Shown here in pieces: positions 46,481-55,714 of a stretch of 64,000 bases of DNA (within the stretch, counting starts at the first letter, position 1; every line of letters begins with the position of its first letter). A program made the translations under genes and the position numbers. The stretch comes from Rhizobium sp. Leaf262. GTDB taxonomy: Bacteria > Pseudomonadota > Alphaproteobacteria > Rhizobiales > Rhizobiaceae. The DNA is taken from assembly GCF_001422245.1 (NCBI RefSeq), contig NZ_LMMM01000001.1, forward strand, positions 680,138 through 744,137. The letters are read 5' to 3'. Under the pieces are notes generated by a model, which saw only the letters and a list, made by a program, of their open reading frames with translations, ran no database searches and had not been told where the DNA came from.

Positions 46481-46500
46481 ACGAAAGAAAACGAAAGCAA
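46481..46500. promoter_or_regulatory. Tandem ACGAAA repeat before the isomerase operon
   Basis: Two consecutive 10-bp units, ACGAAAGAAA and ACGAAAGCAA, differ at a single base. Together with the boxes near 46314-46369 they form a likely DeoR-family operator set, here about 130 bases before the isomerase start. The one-turn spacing suits side-by-side binding on one helix face. Confidence 0.45.
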
Positions 46501-46629
46501 TCATCAGTCGATGGCGAGAGCTTGGAGAGCCTTTGGGAGGCGATTTCCGGTTCGTTGCGGCTTTCGTCAAGCGTCAATGTCTCGCCGGCCGAGTGGCTGC
46601 TTGTCCGCTGAGTAAAATGGAGGAAGTAC

Positions 46630-47610
46630 ATGAGCGAACAACGTTATGGCGCCGGAATTTGGCATTTCGCCACCTATCTCGATCGTTATGCGACCGATGG
46701 TTATGGCGCGCCGCGCAGCGTCATCGATGCGATCGATCTGGCCGGTCAGGTCAAGGATTTGTCGGTGGTCGACATCAATTATCCTTTCTTCGGTGGTGAC
46801 TTCTCCAATGCTCAGGTGAAGGAAGCGCTTGATCGCAACAAGCTCGGTGTCATCGGTATCACGCCTGAAATCTACACACGTGAATTCGTGAAGGGCTCAT
46901 TCACCAATCCAGATGCCGGCGTCCGTCGACGTACTCACGAACTGGTGACGGAAGCATGCGATCAGGTTCGTTATTTCGGGGCTGATTACGTCAAGCTCTG
47001 GCCTGGTCAGGATGGCTGGGACTATCCGTTCCAGGTCGACTACGGCACATTGTGGAAGCATTCGCTCGATGGCGTCGGCCAGCTCGCCAGCGAAAATCCT
47101 GATTTGAAATTCGTCATTGAATACAAGCCGCGCGAGCCGCGCGTGCGGATGAGCTTTGGCTCGGTTGCGCGCACACTTCTGGGGATCGAAAAGATCGGTT
47201 TGCCGAATGTTGGCATTCTGCTCGATTTCGGCCACGCCATCATGGGCGGGGAGTCGGCGGCGGACAGCGCCCAGCTCGCAATCGATTACGGCCGTCTTTT
47301 CGGCATGGACGTCAACGACAACTATCGCTCCTGGGATGACGATCTGGTTGCAGGCAGCCTGCATCCCATTGAAATCTTCGAGTTCTTCTATGTGCTGCGA
47401 AAGAACAAATGGGAAGGTGTATGGCAGCTCGATCAGTTCCCGTTCCGTGAAGACAGCATTGCGACGGCAAACCACGCCATCGACTTCCTAAAGGCTGCAT
47501 CCAAAGGTCTCGATGCGCTCGACATTGACGCCTTGCGCGAAGCGCAGAGCCGTCACGATGCCATTGGTGCACTGAAGATTGCTCAGAAGGCCCTGTTCGG
47601 CGCGATGTAA
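46630..47610 (+). CDS. TIM-barrel sugar isomerase, candidate D-apiose isomerase
   Basis: 326 residues of xylose/rhamnose-isomerase-like barrel. Likely metal and catalytic residues: Glu164 and Lys166 in [10 protein letters not shown], Asp199 and His202 in LLDFGHAI, and Asp227/Asp230 in [14 protein letters not shown] at 125-130 is typical of a ketose-aldose isomerase subgroup. It begins a forward operon with split transketolase and an FGGY kinase, the gene set of the non-oxidative D-apiose pathway, where the isomerase converts D-apiose into apulose. Other aldose substrates are not excluded. A GGAGG site precedes ATG 46630. A hairpin spans its stop codon. Confidence 0.82.
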   Translation: MSEQRYGAGIWHFATYLDRYATDGYGAPRSVIDAIDLAGQVKDLSVVDINYPFFGGDFSNAQVKEALDRNKLGVIGITPEIYTREFVKGSFTNPDAGVRRRTHELVTEACDQVRYFGADYVKLWPGQDGWDYPFQVDYGTLWKHSLDGVGQLASENPDLKFVIEYKPREPRVRMSFGSVARTLLGIEKIGLPNVGILLDFGHAIMGGESAADSAQLAIDYGRLFGMDVNDNYRSWDDDLVAGSLHPIEIFEFFYVLRKNKWEGVWQLDQFPFREDSIATANHAIDFLKAASKGLDALDIDALREAQSRHDAIGALKIAQKALFGAM

Positions 47611-47619
47611 GCGCCGAAC
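47595..47619 (+). other. Stem-loop spanning the isomerase stop codon
   Basis: GTTCGGCGC (47595-47603) and GCGCCGAAC (47611-47619) form a perfect 9-bp stem whose 7-base loop contains the TAA stop (47608-47610). It separates the isomerase from the transketolase genes and could stabilise the upstream message or tune expression between them. No T-run follows. Confidence 0.6.
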
Positions 47620-47656
47620 GCACGGCTGAAGAAATGCTACTGAAAGGCCAGCATCC

Positions 47657-48478
47657 ATGTTGAAGAACGACATCGCCGATACGATCCGGGAGAAAGCCTT
47701 GTGGATGCGCCGCAGGGCCTTCACAATGGTTTTCGACGCCCAACTCGGCCACCCCGGCGGAGACTTTTCGGCGATCGACATTATCGCGACACTCTATTTC
47801 GGCGTCATGCGCTATGACCCCAAAAACCCAGATATGGCAGATCGTGATCGTTTCGTGATGTCGAAGGGGCACGCGACGGGCGCGCTTTATACGGCTCTCT
47901 GCGCTGCCGGTTATTATCCTGAAGACTGGCTGAAGACCTACATGCAGCCGCAATCCAAGCTGAATGGCCATCCAAACCGAAATTATCTGCCGGGCGTCGA
48001 AACCAATACCGGGCCGCTGGGTCACGGTGTGCCGGTGGCACTTGGTATTGCGATTGCGGGACAGATGACCAGCAGCGATTACCGGACCTTCGTCCTGACA
48101 GGGGATGGGGAATTGCAGGAAGGGTCGAACTGGGAAGCAGCCATGACGGCGGGTAACCGGAAACTTGGCAAATTCACGCTCATCGTGGATCGCAACCGTC
48201 TGCAACAGGGCATGGGCACCGAGGAAACCAATGGTCTCGATCCGCTCGACGACAAGTTCCGTGCCTTTGGCTGGGACGTGGAAGTCGTCGATGGCCACGA
48301 TATTCATGCACTGGTCAGCGTGCTCTCCGAGCCGCCGGGGGGGCGGACGAAACCGCTTTGCATTATTGCCAATACGACCAAGGGCAAGGGTGTTTCCTTC
48401 ATGGAAAACAAGGCCTCCTGGCATCACGGCGTGCCGAATGCCGAACAATACGATACCGCTATGGAGGAACTGGTCTAA
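47657..48478 (+). CDS. Transketolase N-terminal subunit, candidate apulose-4-phosphate transketolase
   Basis: 273 residues, equal to the thiamine-diphosphate-binding half of transketolase: GHPGGDFSAIDIIATLYFG with His32, SKGHATGALY with His72, and the cofactor motif GDGELQEGSNWEAA (149-162) ending at Asn180 in VDRNRL. It needs the C-terminal subunit encoded next. Split transketolases are known in several sugar pathways; in D-apiose catabolism such a pair (AptA/AptB) cleaves apulose 4-phosphate with glyceraldehyde 3-phosphate as acceptor. The gene neighbours (isomerase, FGGY kinase, apiosidase-like enzyme) favour that role over a general pentose-phosphate role. The stop TAATG overlaps the next start by one base. 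Confidence 0.88.
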   Translation: MLKNDIADTIREKALWMRRRAFTMVFDAQLGHPGGDFSAIDIIATLYFGVMRYDPKNPDMADRDRFVMSKGHATGALYTALCAAGYYPEDWLKTYMQPQSKLNGHPNRNYLPGVETNTGPLGHGVPVALGIAIAGQMTSSDYRTFVLTGDGELQEGSNWEAAMTAGNRKLGKFTLIVDRNRLQQGMGTEETNGLDPLDDKFRAFGWDVEVVDGHDIHALVSVLSEPPGGRTKPLCIIANTTKGKGVSFMENKASWHHGVPNAEQYDTAMEELV

Positions 48479-49440
48479 TGGCTGCTCCCGCTGCAAAACA
48501 AGAAGGTTTTCATGATTGTCGCGATGCCTGGGCTCGCACGATCGAAGAGCTTGCCGCCAACGATCCGCGCATCGTCGCCGTTGTCAACGATTCCGTCGGC
48601 TCCTCGAAGTTGGGTGGCTTTCAGAAGACATTTCCGGATAGGTTGATCAATGTCGGTATTGCCGAACAGAATATGGTCGGCGTCAGTGCAGGTCTTGCCA
48701 ATGGGGGCCGAATTCCTTTCGTCTCGGCAGCGTCGTGCTTTCTGACTGGCCGTGCGCTTGAGCAGATCAAGGCCGACATCGCTTACGCCAATTTCAACGT
48801 CAAGCTGGTCGGCCAATCCTCCGGTGTGGCCTATGGCGAGCTTGGCCCCACCCACCATTCCATCGAGGATTTCGCTTGGCTGAGGCCGCTGAATAACATC
48901 ACCGTCATCGTTCCCGCCGATTCCTGGGAAACCGCGGAGGCGGTCAAGTGGGCAGCGGCGCATGAAGGTCCTGTGTATATCAGGTTGAGCCGTATGCCGG
49001 TCCCCGATCTTGCCGTAGCCGATCGCACGTTCCAGCCGGGCAAGGCAGAAGTGGTCCGTCAGGGCAAGGACGTTACGCTCATCGCCTGCGGAACAATGGT
49101 GCACCTGGCCGCGCAGGCAGCCTTGGCGCTGGAGAAAGAAGGTATTTCAGCGCGTGTGCTGAATATGGCAACGATCACGCCACTCGATGAGGCGGCAATT
49201 TCAATTGCGGCAGACGAAACAGGTGCCATCGTCACCATTGAGGAGGCCAATATTCATGGCGGTCTCGGCGGCGCCGTTGCCGAACATACGTCGTCCGCGA
49301 CACCTGTGCCCGTCGAACGCATGGGCTTCCCCGGCTTCGTTCCGACTGGTTCGGTGGAGTGGCTGTTTGATCACTTCGGTCTGACAGCTGCCGGAATTGC
49401 GAAGACGGCGCGCAAGGCGATTGGACGCAAACGCACATGA
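48478..49440 (+). CDS. Transketolase C-terminal subunit, candidate apulose-4-phosphate transketolase
   Basis: 320 residues: the pyrimidine-binding domain with the catalytic Glu63 in NVGIAEQNMVGVSAGLAN, followed by YGELGPTHHSIEDFAWLRP and the C-terminal domain (DVTLIACGTMVHLA, EEANIHGGLGGAVAEH). With the N-terminal subunit it completes one transketolase. I chose ATG 48478, which overlaps the previous stop; an earlier frame from 48358 is a shadow. Its own stop overlaps the kinase start (ATGA). Function as apulose-4-phosphate transketolase is inferred from context. Confidence 0.88.
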   Translation: MAAPAAKQEGFHDCRDAWARTIEELAANDPRIVAVVNDSVGSSKLGGFQKTFPDRLINVGIAEQNMVGVSAGLANGGRIPFVSAASCFLTGRALEQIKADIAYANFNVKLVGQSSGVAYGELGPTHHSIEDFAWLRPLNNITVIVPADSWETAEAVKWAAAHEGPVYIRLSRMPVPDLAVADRTFQPGKAEVVRQGKDVTLIACGTMVHLAAQAALALEKEGISARVLNMATITPLDEAAISIAADETGAIVTIEEANIHGGLGGAVAEHTSSATPVPVERMGFPGFVPTGSVEWLFDHFGLTAAGIAKTARKAIGRKRT

Positions 49441-50927
49441 CCGGCGGGCATGTCATAGCCATCGATCAGGGCACCAGCAGCACGAAAGCCATTGTTGTGG
49501 ATGCTGCGGGCCGGGTGGTGGCCAAGGCGTCTGCGCCTTTGAAGTCTAGCTATCCGAAGCCCGGCTGGGCAGAGCAATCGGCTGACGACATCTGGGCAAG
49601 TGTCCAGGCGGTGATTGCGCAGATCGTAAAAGGCGGTGACTTCGACATTGCCGGGCTGGCAATCGCCAATCAGCGCGAAACACTCGTCGTGTGGGACGCG
49701 GCGACCGGCAAGCCTGTTGCACCCGCCATCCTGTGGCAGTGCCGTCGCACCGCAACCGTATGCGAAAAACTGATCGCTGGTGGTGCGGACCCCATGGTCG
49801 TTGAGGCAACAGGACTTTCCATCAACGCACTGTTCCCAGCCTCCAAGCTGGCATGGGTTCTTGAAAATGTGCCAGAGGCGCGGGGTCTTGCGGATGATGG
49901 TCGGCTTTATGCCGGTACGGTGGACAGCTGGCTTCTCTACAAACTCACAGGCGGACGTGAATTTTCGACGGATCATTCCAACGCGTCTCGCACGCAACTG
50001 TTCAACACCGGCACGTTGCAGTGGGACGAAACAATGTGCGAATTGTTCGGTGTGCCATCATCGGTGCTACCGCCTGTTCGGGCGTCAGACAGCCGTTTTG
50101 GCGACGTCGCGCAAGGCGTGACGGCTCTCGATGGAGGTATTCCCATCCTTGCAATGATGGGCGACAGTCATGCCGCACTCTACGGCCACGGTGTTCGTGC
50201 ACCCGGGCTGGTCAAGGCGACCTACGGCACAGGCTCGTCATTGATGACCCTGACATCGCAGAGAGTGCTTTCGGAAAACGGCCTGTCTGCCACGATTGCG
50301 TGGAGCGATGCGGACGGCGTCGTGTATGCACTTGAAGGAAACATTACGGTGTCGGCGCAGGCCGCTGCTTTCGCTGCCGATATGCTCGGTCTACCCAATT
50401 CCGCGGCGCTTTCCGACTTATCGCAGACTGTTGCAGACAGCGGTGGGGTCACATTTGTTCCCGCCTTGGCAGGTCTTGGCGCGCCACACTGGAATGACCA
50501 TGTTTCAGGCACGATCTCCGGCATGACGCTGGCAACGAAGCCTGCTCACATTGCCCGGGCAACGCTTGAGGCCATCGTGTTGCAGATCGCCGATGTCTTC
50601 TCCGCGATGGAAAAAGATATCGGGTCGCGGCTGGATGGATTGCTGGCCGATGGTGGCGCGTCTTCGAACGATTTTCTAATGCAATTGCAGGCGGATATTC
50701 TTAATCGATCCGTGACGCGCAGCGATCAGGCCGAGGTCGGCGCGATCGGTGTCGCCACGATTGCGCTACGCAGTCTTCATGCCACGTCCCAGGTCTCTGA
50801 TGCATCTCGATCAGTCTTTGATCCACAGGCGGATGCGGCTGACTGGCGTTGCAACACCAAGCGCAACTGGACGTCCCTGTTGGCGCAGCTAATGGCCAAC
50901 CCAGACAAAAGAGGGTCGATGGCCTGA
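49437..50927 (+). CDS. FGGY-family sugar kinase, candidate apulose kinase
   Basis: 496 residues with the FGGY N-domain start IAIDQGTSSTKAIVVD, IANQRETLVVWDAATGKP, and the C-domain GDSHAALYGHG, ATYGTGSSLM and LADGGASSNDFLMQLQAD. It resembles glycerol kinase and would be named so by default, but lies in a coupled series isomerase-transketolase-kinase. In known D-apiose utilisation the FGGY kinase AplK phosphorylates apulose before transketolase cleavage, and that is the best fit. The dihydroxyacetone released by such a transketolase would also need a kinase, a second possible substrate. Confidence 0.87.
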   Translation: MTGGHVIAIDQGTSSTKAIVVDAAGRVVAKASAPLKSSYPKPGWAEQSADDIWASVQAVIAQIVKGGDFDIAGLAIANQRETLVVWDAATGKPVAPAILWQCRRTATVCEKLIAGGADPMVVEATGLSINALFPASKLAWVLENVPEARGLADDGRLYAGTVDSWLLYKLTGGREFSTDHSNASRTQLFNTGTLQWDETMCELFGVPSSVLPPVRASDSRFGDVAQGVTALDGGIPILAMMGDSHAALYGHGVRAPGLVKATYGTGSSLMTLTSQRVLSENGLSATIAWSDADGVVYALEGNITVSAQAAAFAADMLGLPNSAALSDLSQTVADSGGVTFVPALAGLGAPHWNDHVSGTISGMTLATKPAHIARATLEAIVLQIADVFSAMEKDIGSRLDGLLADGGASSNDFLMQLQADILNRSVTRSDQAEVGAIGVATIALRSLHATSQVSDASRSVFDPQADAADWRCNTKRNWTSLLAQLMANPDKRGSMA

Positions 50928-51014
50928 AACCACATCAAAAGGTGTGCGTGGCACCCGCCAGCAATCTCAACGGGAAGCGTGCATCCATATGAATATCAAG
51001 ATGAGGAGGAGAAA

Positions 51015-52268
51015 ATGTTGAGATTCTCGAGGAAACTAAAAACTGTTAGTTTTGCGGCCCTTGCCGCAGCCACCATGGCCGTCACGTCCGTCAAAGCGGA
51101 AGATTTGACCTTATGGACGCTGAATTTCGATAACAACGCGGCCAATCTCGCGTTGAAGAAAGTTGCTACCGATTTCGAAGCGGCAAATCCTGGCACGAAG
51201 GTCCAAATCGTCCAGCGTGGCGTCGATGAACACAAGACGGCACTGCGGGTAGCGGCAGGTTCCAACCGTGGCCCCGATATCTATTTCAGCTGGGCAGGTC
51301 TGGGCCTTGGTGGCGAGTACGTAAAGGCAGGTCTGTCCCTGCCTCTCGACAAATATTACACCGAATACAAATGGAATGACGAGCTGCTGCCGTCAGCCGC
51401 CGCCTTCGCCGATCTTTATGCCGGTGGAAAACAGGGTGTGCCTTTCACCTTCAAGGGAGAAGCTGTCTACTACAACAAGAAGCTTTTCGAACAGGCTGGC
51501 ATCAAGGATGAACCAAAAACCTATGAAGACCTGTTGGGTGCTGCGCAGAAGTTGAAAGATGCGGGCATCCCGGCGTTCACGTTCGGCGGAACGGTTAACT
51601 GGCATGTCATGCGCCTGATGGATGTCATTCTGGAAACCAAGTGCGGTGCCGAAAAGCATGATGCGCTCAAGTCGATGAAGCTGGATTGGTCCAAAGAGCA
51701 ATGCGCTACGGATTCCTTCGCCGAATTCGCCAAATGGACCAAGGACTTTACGCTGCAGCCATTCATGGGTATCGACAACAAGCAGTCCTACAGTCTCTTC
51801 ACCGCTGGGCGTGCGGCCATGATGCTGGAAGGTGACTGGCTCGTCGGTCAGTTGCAGGGAACCGGCGTAAACCTCGACGACTACGGAATTTTCCCGTTCC
51901 CGACCAACACCAATCGTCTCTATGGCTTTGCTGAATATAATTACATCAGCACCAAGAGCAAAAGCCCCGACATGGCGGCCAAGTTCCTGGATTATTTCCT
52001 GTCCACGAAGGTGCAGCAGGATCTGGTCGGTCAGATCAGCGCGATCTCCGTCAATAAAAACGTGACATACACCAATCAGAAGCCGCTTGAAGCCGAATGG
52101 CTCGAAATCTTCAAGACCTACAACAAGGTCTACATGAATGGTGACCAGGCCTTCCCGCTCGATGTGACAACAGAATATTTCCGCGTCATCAATGAAGTTG
52201 CCTCCGGCAATGTCGAGCCAGCTGAAGCTGCCAAGCAACTTCAGACCTTCATCGCGGGTAGAACCTGA
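51015..52268 (+). CDS. Sugar ABC transporter substrate-binding protein (CUT1, MalE-like)
   Basis: 417 residues; signal peptide (FAALAAATMAVTSVKA) and an extracellular solute-binding family 1 fold: DLTLWTLNFDNNA, FEAANPGTKVQIVQRG, GPDIYFSWAGLGLGG, GVPFTFKGEAVYYNKKLFEQAG and GRAAMMLEGDWLVGQ. GAGGAGGA precedes ATG 51015. CUT1 importers often carry di- and oligosaccharides. Being followed by permeases, an apiosidase-like hydrolase and its own ATPase, it probably captures an apiose-containing glycoside or oligosaccharide. Confidence 0.9.
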   Translation: MLRFSRKLKTVSFAALAAATMAVTSVKAEDLTLWTLNFDNNAANLALKKVATDFEAANPGTKVQIVQRGVDEHKTALRVAAGSNRGPDIYFSWAGLGLGGEYVKAGLSLPLDKYYTEYKWNDELLPSAAAFADLYAGGKQGVPFTFKGEAVYYNKKLFEQAGIKDEPKTYEDLLGAAQKLKDAGIPAFTFGGTVNWHVMRLMDVILETKCGAEKHDALKSMKLDWSKEQCATDSFAEFAKWTKDFTLQPFMGIDNKQSYSLFTAGRAAMMLEGDWLVGQLQGTGVNLDDYGIFPFPTNTNRLYGFAEYNYISTKSKSPDMAAKFLDYFLSTKVQQDLVGQISAISVNKNVTYTNQKPLEAEWLEIFKTYNKVYMNGDQAFPLDVTTEYFRVINEVASGNVEPAEAAKQLQTFIAGRT

Positions 52269-52279
52269 TTTCTGCCCGA

Positions 52280-52312
52280 GCGCGAGCCTGCCATTCGTCA
52301 GCGGGCTCGCGC
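52280..52312 (+). other. Intercistronic stem-loop after the binding-protein gene
   Basis: GCGCGAGCC (52280-52288) and GGCTCGCGC (52304-52312) form a perfect 9-bp GC stem, 15-base loop, 12 bases after the binding-protein stop and before the permease start at 52360. No T-run; it fits an mRNA 3'-end protector like the malE-malF intergenic element of enteric bacteria. Confidence 0.65.
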
Positions 52313-52359
52313 AATCCATATTCAGGAGACCAGCAGCCTCGTGCTGCCTGGAGGAGAGC

Positions 52360-53259
52360 ATGTCTTTAAAACGGACCTCGCATGACCCACGCGCACAGGC
52401 TTTCATTATGCTCGTGCCAGCGCTGGCGATCTATGCCATCTTCGCGCTTTACCCGATGCTCGACGTCGTGATTTTGAGTTTTCAGAAATGGAATGGGCTC
52501 GATCCCGAGCGTCAGTTCGTCGGGTTTTCCAACTACTCCGCGATCTTCACGCGTGATCCCGTATTCTGGGTCGCTTTCCGCAATACCGTCATCTGGACGT
52601 TGATGAGCCTGATCTTCCCGCCAATCGTGGGACTTCTTCTTGCGCTCAGCCTCAATCAGAAAATTTTCGGGCGCAACAGTCTGCGCGCCATTTTCTACCT
52701 GCCGGTGATCATTGCCCCTATCGCGGTCGCGACGATGTGGAAGTGGATGTACGATCCTTTCTTTGGTCTTTTCAGTCAGTTGCTGACGGATTGGGGTTTG
52801 CAGAGCTGGATCAAGGATTGGCTTGGCAACCGCGATATCGCGCTCTATTCGGTTTTCGTTGCATATCTCTGGCAGACCGTCGGTTTTTCGATGGTTCTCT
52901 TTCTGGCTGGCCTTCAAAATGTTTCGCAGACCCTCGTTGAGGCTGCGCGTATCGATGGTGCTGGCCGCTGGGCAGTCTTCAAGCATGTGACGCTTCCGGC
53001 GTTGCGTCCGACCCTGACCATCGTACTGGTACTTTCCATCATCTCGTCGCTCAAGGCTTTCGACATCGTCTATGGCTTGACCGGCGGCGGTCCTGCCCAA
53101 AGTACGCAGATGCTGGCGTTGTGGGCCTTCACGCAGGCGATGCAGATTTTCGATTTCGGCCGCGGTGCAGCGATTTCGGTCGTGCTGCTCCTCATCACCA
53201 TGACGATCGTCATCCCTTATCTGCGGTGGTCGCAGAAGAACGAGGAGGTGGAAACATGA
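52360..53259 (+). CDS. Carbohydrate ABC transporter permease (MalF type)
   Basis: 299 residues; six membrane segments, IMLVPALAIYAIFALYPMLDV near residue 15 and the EAA loop TLVEAARIDGAGRWAVFKHVTLPAL near 195. ATG 52360 follows GGAGGAGAGC; a longer frame from 52192 is shadow sequence over the previous gene. Its stop overlaps the next permease start (ATGA). Confidence 0.92.
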   Translation: MSLKRTSHDPRAQAFIMLVPALAIYAIFALYPMLDVVILSFQKWNGLDPERQFVGFSNYSAIFTRDPVFWVAFRNTVIWTLMSLIFPPIVGLLLALSLNQKIFGRNSLRAIFYLPVIIAPIAVATMWKWMYDPFFGLFSQLLTDWGLQSWIKDWLGNRDIALYSVFVAYLWQTVGFSMVLFLAGLQNVSQTLVEAARIDGAGRWAVFKHVTLPALRPTLTIVLVLSIISSLKAFDIVYGLTGGGPAQSTQMLALWAFTQAMQIFDFGRGAAISVVLLLITMTIVIPYLRWSQKNEEVET

Positions 53260-54140
53260 CCGTCATTCAGCCCGATGTTCCATACGGCAAGGATGATATC
53301 GCGCCATCCTCCGCGAAAAGAGACCCGGTCCTGATCGGACTTTGGATCGCACTTCTTCTCGTTGCACTGATCTGGGTGGCACCCTTCGTCTTCATCGTTT
53401 TCACATCCTTGAAGACACCGGCTGCCGTAACGAGTACCGGTGCATTCATGCCGCCCACGCAGCTTGCTTGGGACAATTACTCAGGAGCGTGGAGCCGGGG
53501 AAATTTTGCCAACTCCTTCTTCAACAGCGTCATCATCACGATTATAAAAGTGCCGCTGGGGCTGGCATTATCCGCCATGGCGGCCTATGCGCTGGCCAAG
53601 ATCAGGCTGAAAATCGGCAAGCTTCTGCTCCTGCTTGTCGTGTTCGGCACGATGATCCCCTTTCAGGTCATGCTGGCGCCCCTGTTTACGCTGGTAAATT
53701 CCTTTGGGCTCATCGATACCTATCCCGGCGTTATTCTGCCCTACATTGCCTTTGGCGTTCCGTATCAGGTCTTTATCCTTCACGGATTTTTCAAAGGCAT
53801 TCCGAAGGAGCTGTCCGAGGCTGCCCTGATCGATGGAGCCACGCATTTCACCATCTTCCGGCGCATATTCCTTCCTGTGTGCCTTCCCGTCCTTGCCGCG
53901 TTGTTCATCCTGGACTTCGTTTCAACATGGAACGAGTTCGCCATGGCGCTGGTGCTTCTTCAGGACCAGAACATGTGGACGCTGCCGCTGGGGCTGATGT
54001 CGTTCCAGGGCCAGTTTTCAAACAATTACGGCCAGCTCAACGCAGCGATCGTCATGACCGTGCTGCCCGCAACGCTCGTCTATCTGATTTTCCAGCGCTA
54101 CTTCGTATCCGGACTGACGTCCGGTGCGGTGAAGGGCTGA
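53256..54140 (+). CDS. Carbohydrate ABC transporter permease (MalG type)
   Basis: 294 residues with a hydrophilic N-terminus, LVALIWVAPFVFIVFTSLKTPA near residue 30 and the EAA loop ELSEAALIDGATHFTIFRRIFLPVC near 190. ATG 53256 overlaps the MalF-type stop. It forms the channel with that protein, powered by the ATPase encoded after the glycosidase gene. Confidence 0.92.
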   Translation: MTVIQPDVPYGKDDIAPSSAKRDPVLIGLWIALLLVALIWVAPFVFIVFTSLKTPAAVTSTGAFMPPTQLAWDNYSGAWSRGNFANSFFNSVIITIIKVPLGLALSAMAAYALAKIRLKIGKLLLLLVVFGTMIPFQVMLAPLFTLVNSFGLIDTYPGVILPYIAFGVPYQVFILHGFFKGIPKELSEAALIDGATHFTIFRRIFLPVCLPVLAALFILDFVSTWNEFAMALVLLQDQNMWTLPLGLMSFQGQFSNNYGQLNAAIVMTVLPATLVYLIFQRYFVSGLTSGAVKG

Positions 54141-54175
54141 GGTAAATCCAAATCATGCTTTCAGGAGAATACAAG

Positions 54176-55696
54176 ATGTCGGACGCAAATGTCGAAAAGT
54201 GGGGCGTATTCGAGGCGTCGTTCAAGGGGCCATCAGATGGCAACCCCTTCGTCGATGTGGCTTTCGAAGCCATTTTCACACATAAGAGCAGGCATGTTCG
54301 CGTCCCTGGTTTCTATGATGGAAATGGCACGTACCGTGTCCGCTTCATGCCCGATATCGAGGGTTCATGGACATTCGAGACCAACTCCGAGACAGCAGAA
54401 CTATCGGGAAAGAGTGGTGCCTTCACCGCAACGGCCCCGTCTGTAGGCAATCACGGCCCTGTCAGGGTCAGAAACAAGTTCCATTTCGCGTATGCCGATG
54501 GCACTCCGTTCTTTTCCTTCGGCACCACCTGCTACGCCTGGACGCATCAGCCGCTTGAGATGCAGCAACAGACTTTGGATACGTTGGAAAAAACGCGCTT
54601 CAACAAGATCCGCATGGGCGTGTTTCCAAAGGACTATCCATACAACGTCAATGAACCACTGCATGATTGCTTCGACAAAAAAGCTGATGGTAGCTACGAC
54701 TTCGACAGGCCGAATGTCGCGCTGTTCCAGCATTTCGAAAAGCAGGTCGCAGCCCTGTGCGAACGCGGTATCGAGGCCGATATCATCATGTTCCATCCCT
54801 ATGACCGGTGGGGATATGCCGATATGCCCGCCGAGCAGGATTACCGTTATGTCGCCTATCTGGCGGCGCGCCTTGCTGCCTACCGAAACGTCTGGTGGTC
54901 GCTTGCCAACGAATATGATTTTCTTCTCGACACAAAGCCCATGGCGCAGTGGGATCGCTATTTCCAGATTCTGGAAGAGAACGATCCCTACCAGCACCTT
55001 CGCTCAATCCACAATGGCAATGTGACTGCGAATTACGATCACCGCAAACCTTGGGTGACGCACACATGCATTCAGAACCCTGATGTCAAGCTCACACAGG
55101 AGTGGCGCGACACCTACGGCAAGCCCGTCGTCAACGACGAACCGGAATACGAGGGTGATATCCTCGAATCTTGGGGTAACCTCACAGCCAGGGAACTCGT
55201 GCATCGGTATTGGATCACGATGACCCGTGGTGGTTATGCGGGACATGGTGAGACCTATTCCCACCCACAGGATCTGATCTGGTGGGCCAAGGGCGGCCAA
55301 CTCCATGGCGAAGCTTGGAAGCGCATTGGTTTCCTAAGGGATTTGCTGGAAGCGGATGTCAGGAACGGCCTTGATCCGCTCGGTCCCGTCACCCAATGGC
55401 CTTGGTCACGTGTCTCGGGTGCCCGAGACGGCGATGGCGATTTCCGGCTTATCTATTTCGGCGAGCATCAACCCATAATCTGGTCGTCGGGATTGCCGAT
55501 GGATGGCGATGATTACGAGGTAGATCTCATCGATACATGGGAAATGACGATCACGCCCGCGAAGAAGGTGGCGGCGCCCATTACCCATCCGGTGCGTCAT
55601 GGCGCAGTGGTGCGTGGCGGCAAGCCGGATGCGGCGTTCGGGGTTGAAATTCCGCGCAAGCCTCATCAAGCGCTTCGCGTCCGCAAGACGCGATAG
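54176..55696 (+). CDS. Cytoplasmic apiosidase-like glycoside hydrolase (DUF5060 + PF13204/GH140-like)
   Basis: 506 residues without a signal peptide, so cytoplasmic. The first 75 residues (KWGVFEASFKG, VRVPGFYDGNGTYRVRFMPD) look like the beta-sandwich DUF5060 domain. The central TIM barrel (about 85-400) matches the apiosidase-like catalytic family (PF13204): FSFGTTCYAW, FNKIRMGVFP, WWSLANEYDF with candidate acid/base Glu246, and VNDEPEYEG with candidate nucleophile Glu322 or Glu324. The end (about 405-500) is a small beta domain. The founding members act on apiosyl bonds in plant pectin. Encoded between permeases and ATPase of an importer and after apulose-type genes, it probably hydrolyses an imported apiosyl glycoside. 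AGGAG precedes ATG 54176. Confidence 0.82.
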   Translation: MSDANVEKWGVFEASFKGPSDGNPFVDVAFEAIFTHKSRHVRVPGFYDGNGTYRVRFMPDIEGSWTFETNSETAELSGKSGAFTATAPSVGNHGPVRVRNKFHFAYADGTPFFSFGTTCYAWTHQPLEMQQQTLDTLEKTRFNKIRMGVFPKDYPYNVNEPLHDCFDKKADGSYDFDRPNVALFQHFEKQVAALCERGIEADIIMFHPYDRWGYADMPAEQDYRYVAYLAARLAAYRNVWWSLANEYDFLLDTKPMAQWDRYFQILEENDPYQHLRSIHNGNVTANYDHRKPWVTHTCIQNPDVKLTQEWRDTYGKPVVNDEPEYEGDILESWGNLTARELVHRYWITMTRGGYAGHGETYSHPQDLIWWAKGGQLHGEAWKRIGFLRDLLEADVRNGLDPLGPVTQWPWSRVSGARDGDGDFRLIYFGEHQPIIWSSGLPMDGDDYEVDLIDTWEMTITPAKKVAAPITHPVRHGAVVRGGKPDAAFGVEIPRKPHQALRVRKTR

Positions 55697-55714
55697 AAGG
55701 CCGGGAGCACAGAT

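Noticed and set aside
47312..48496. 394-codon minus-strand frame over the isomerase and transketolase genes
   Set aside because: The opposite strand carries clear isomerase and thiamine-diphosphate motifs, and this frame shows none.
49437..50927. Plain glycerol kinase (glpK)
   Set aside because: The sequence resembles GlpK, but no glycerol genes are near, and it is coupled to a split transketolase and an isomerase, so a ketopentose-type substrate is more likely.
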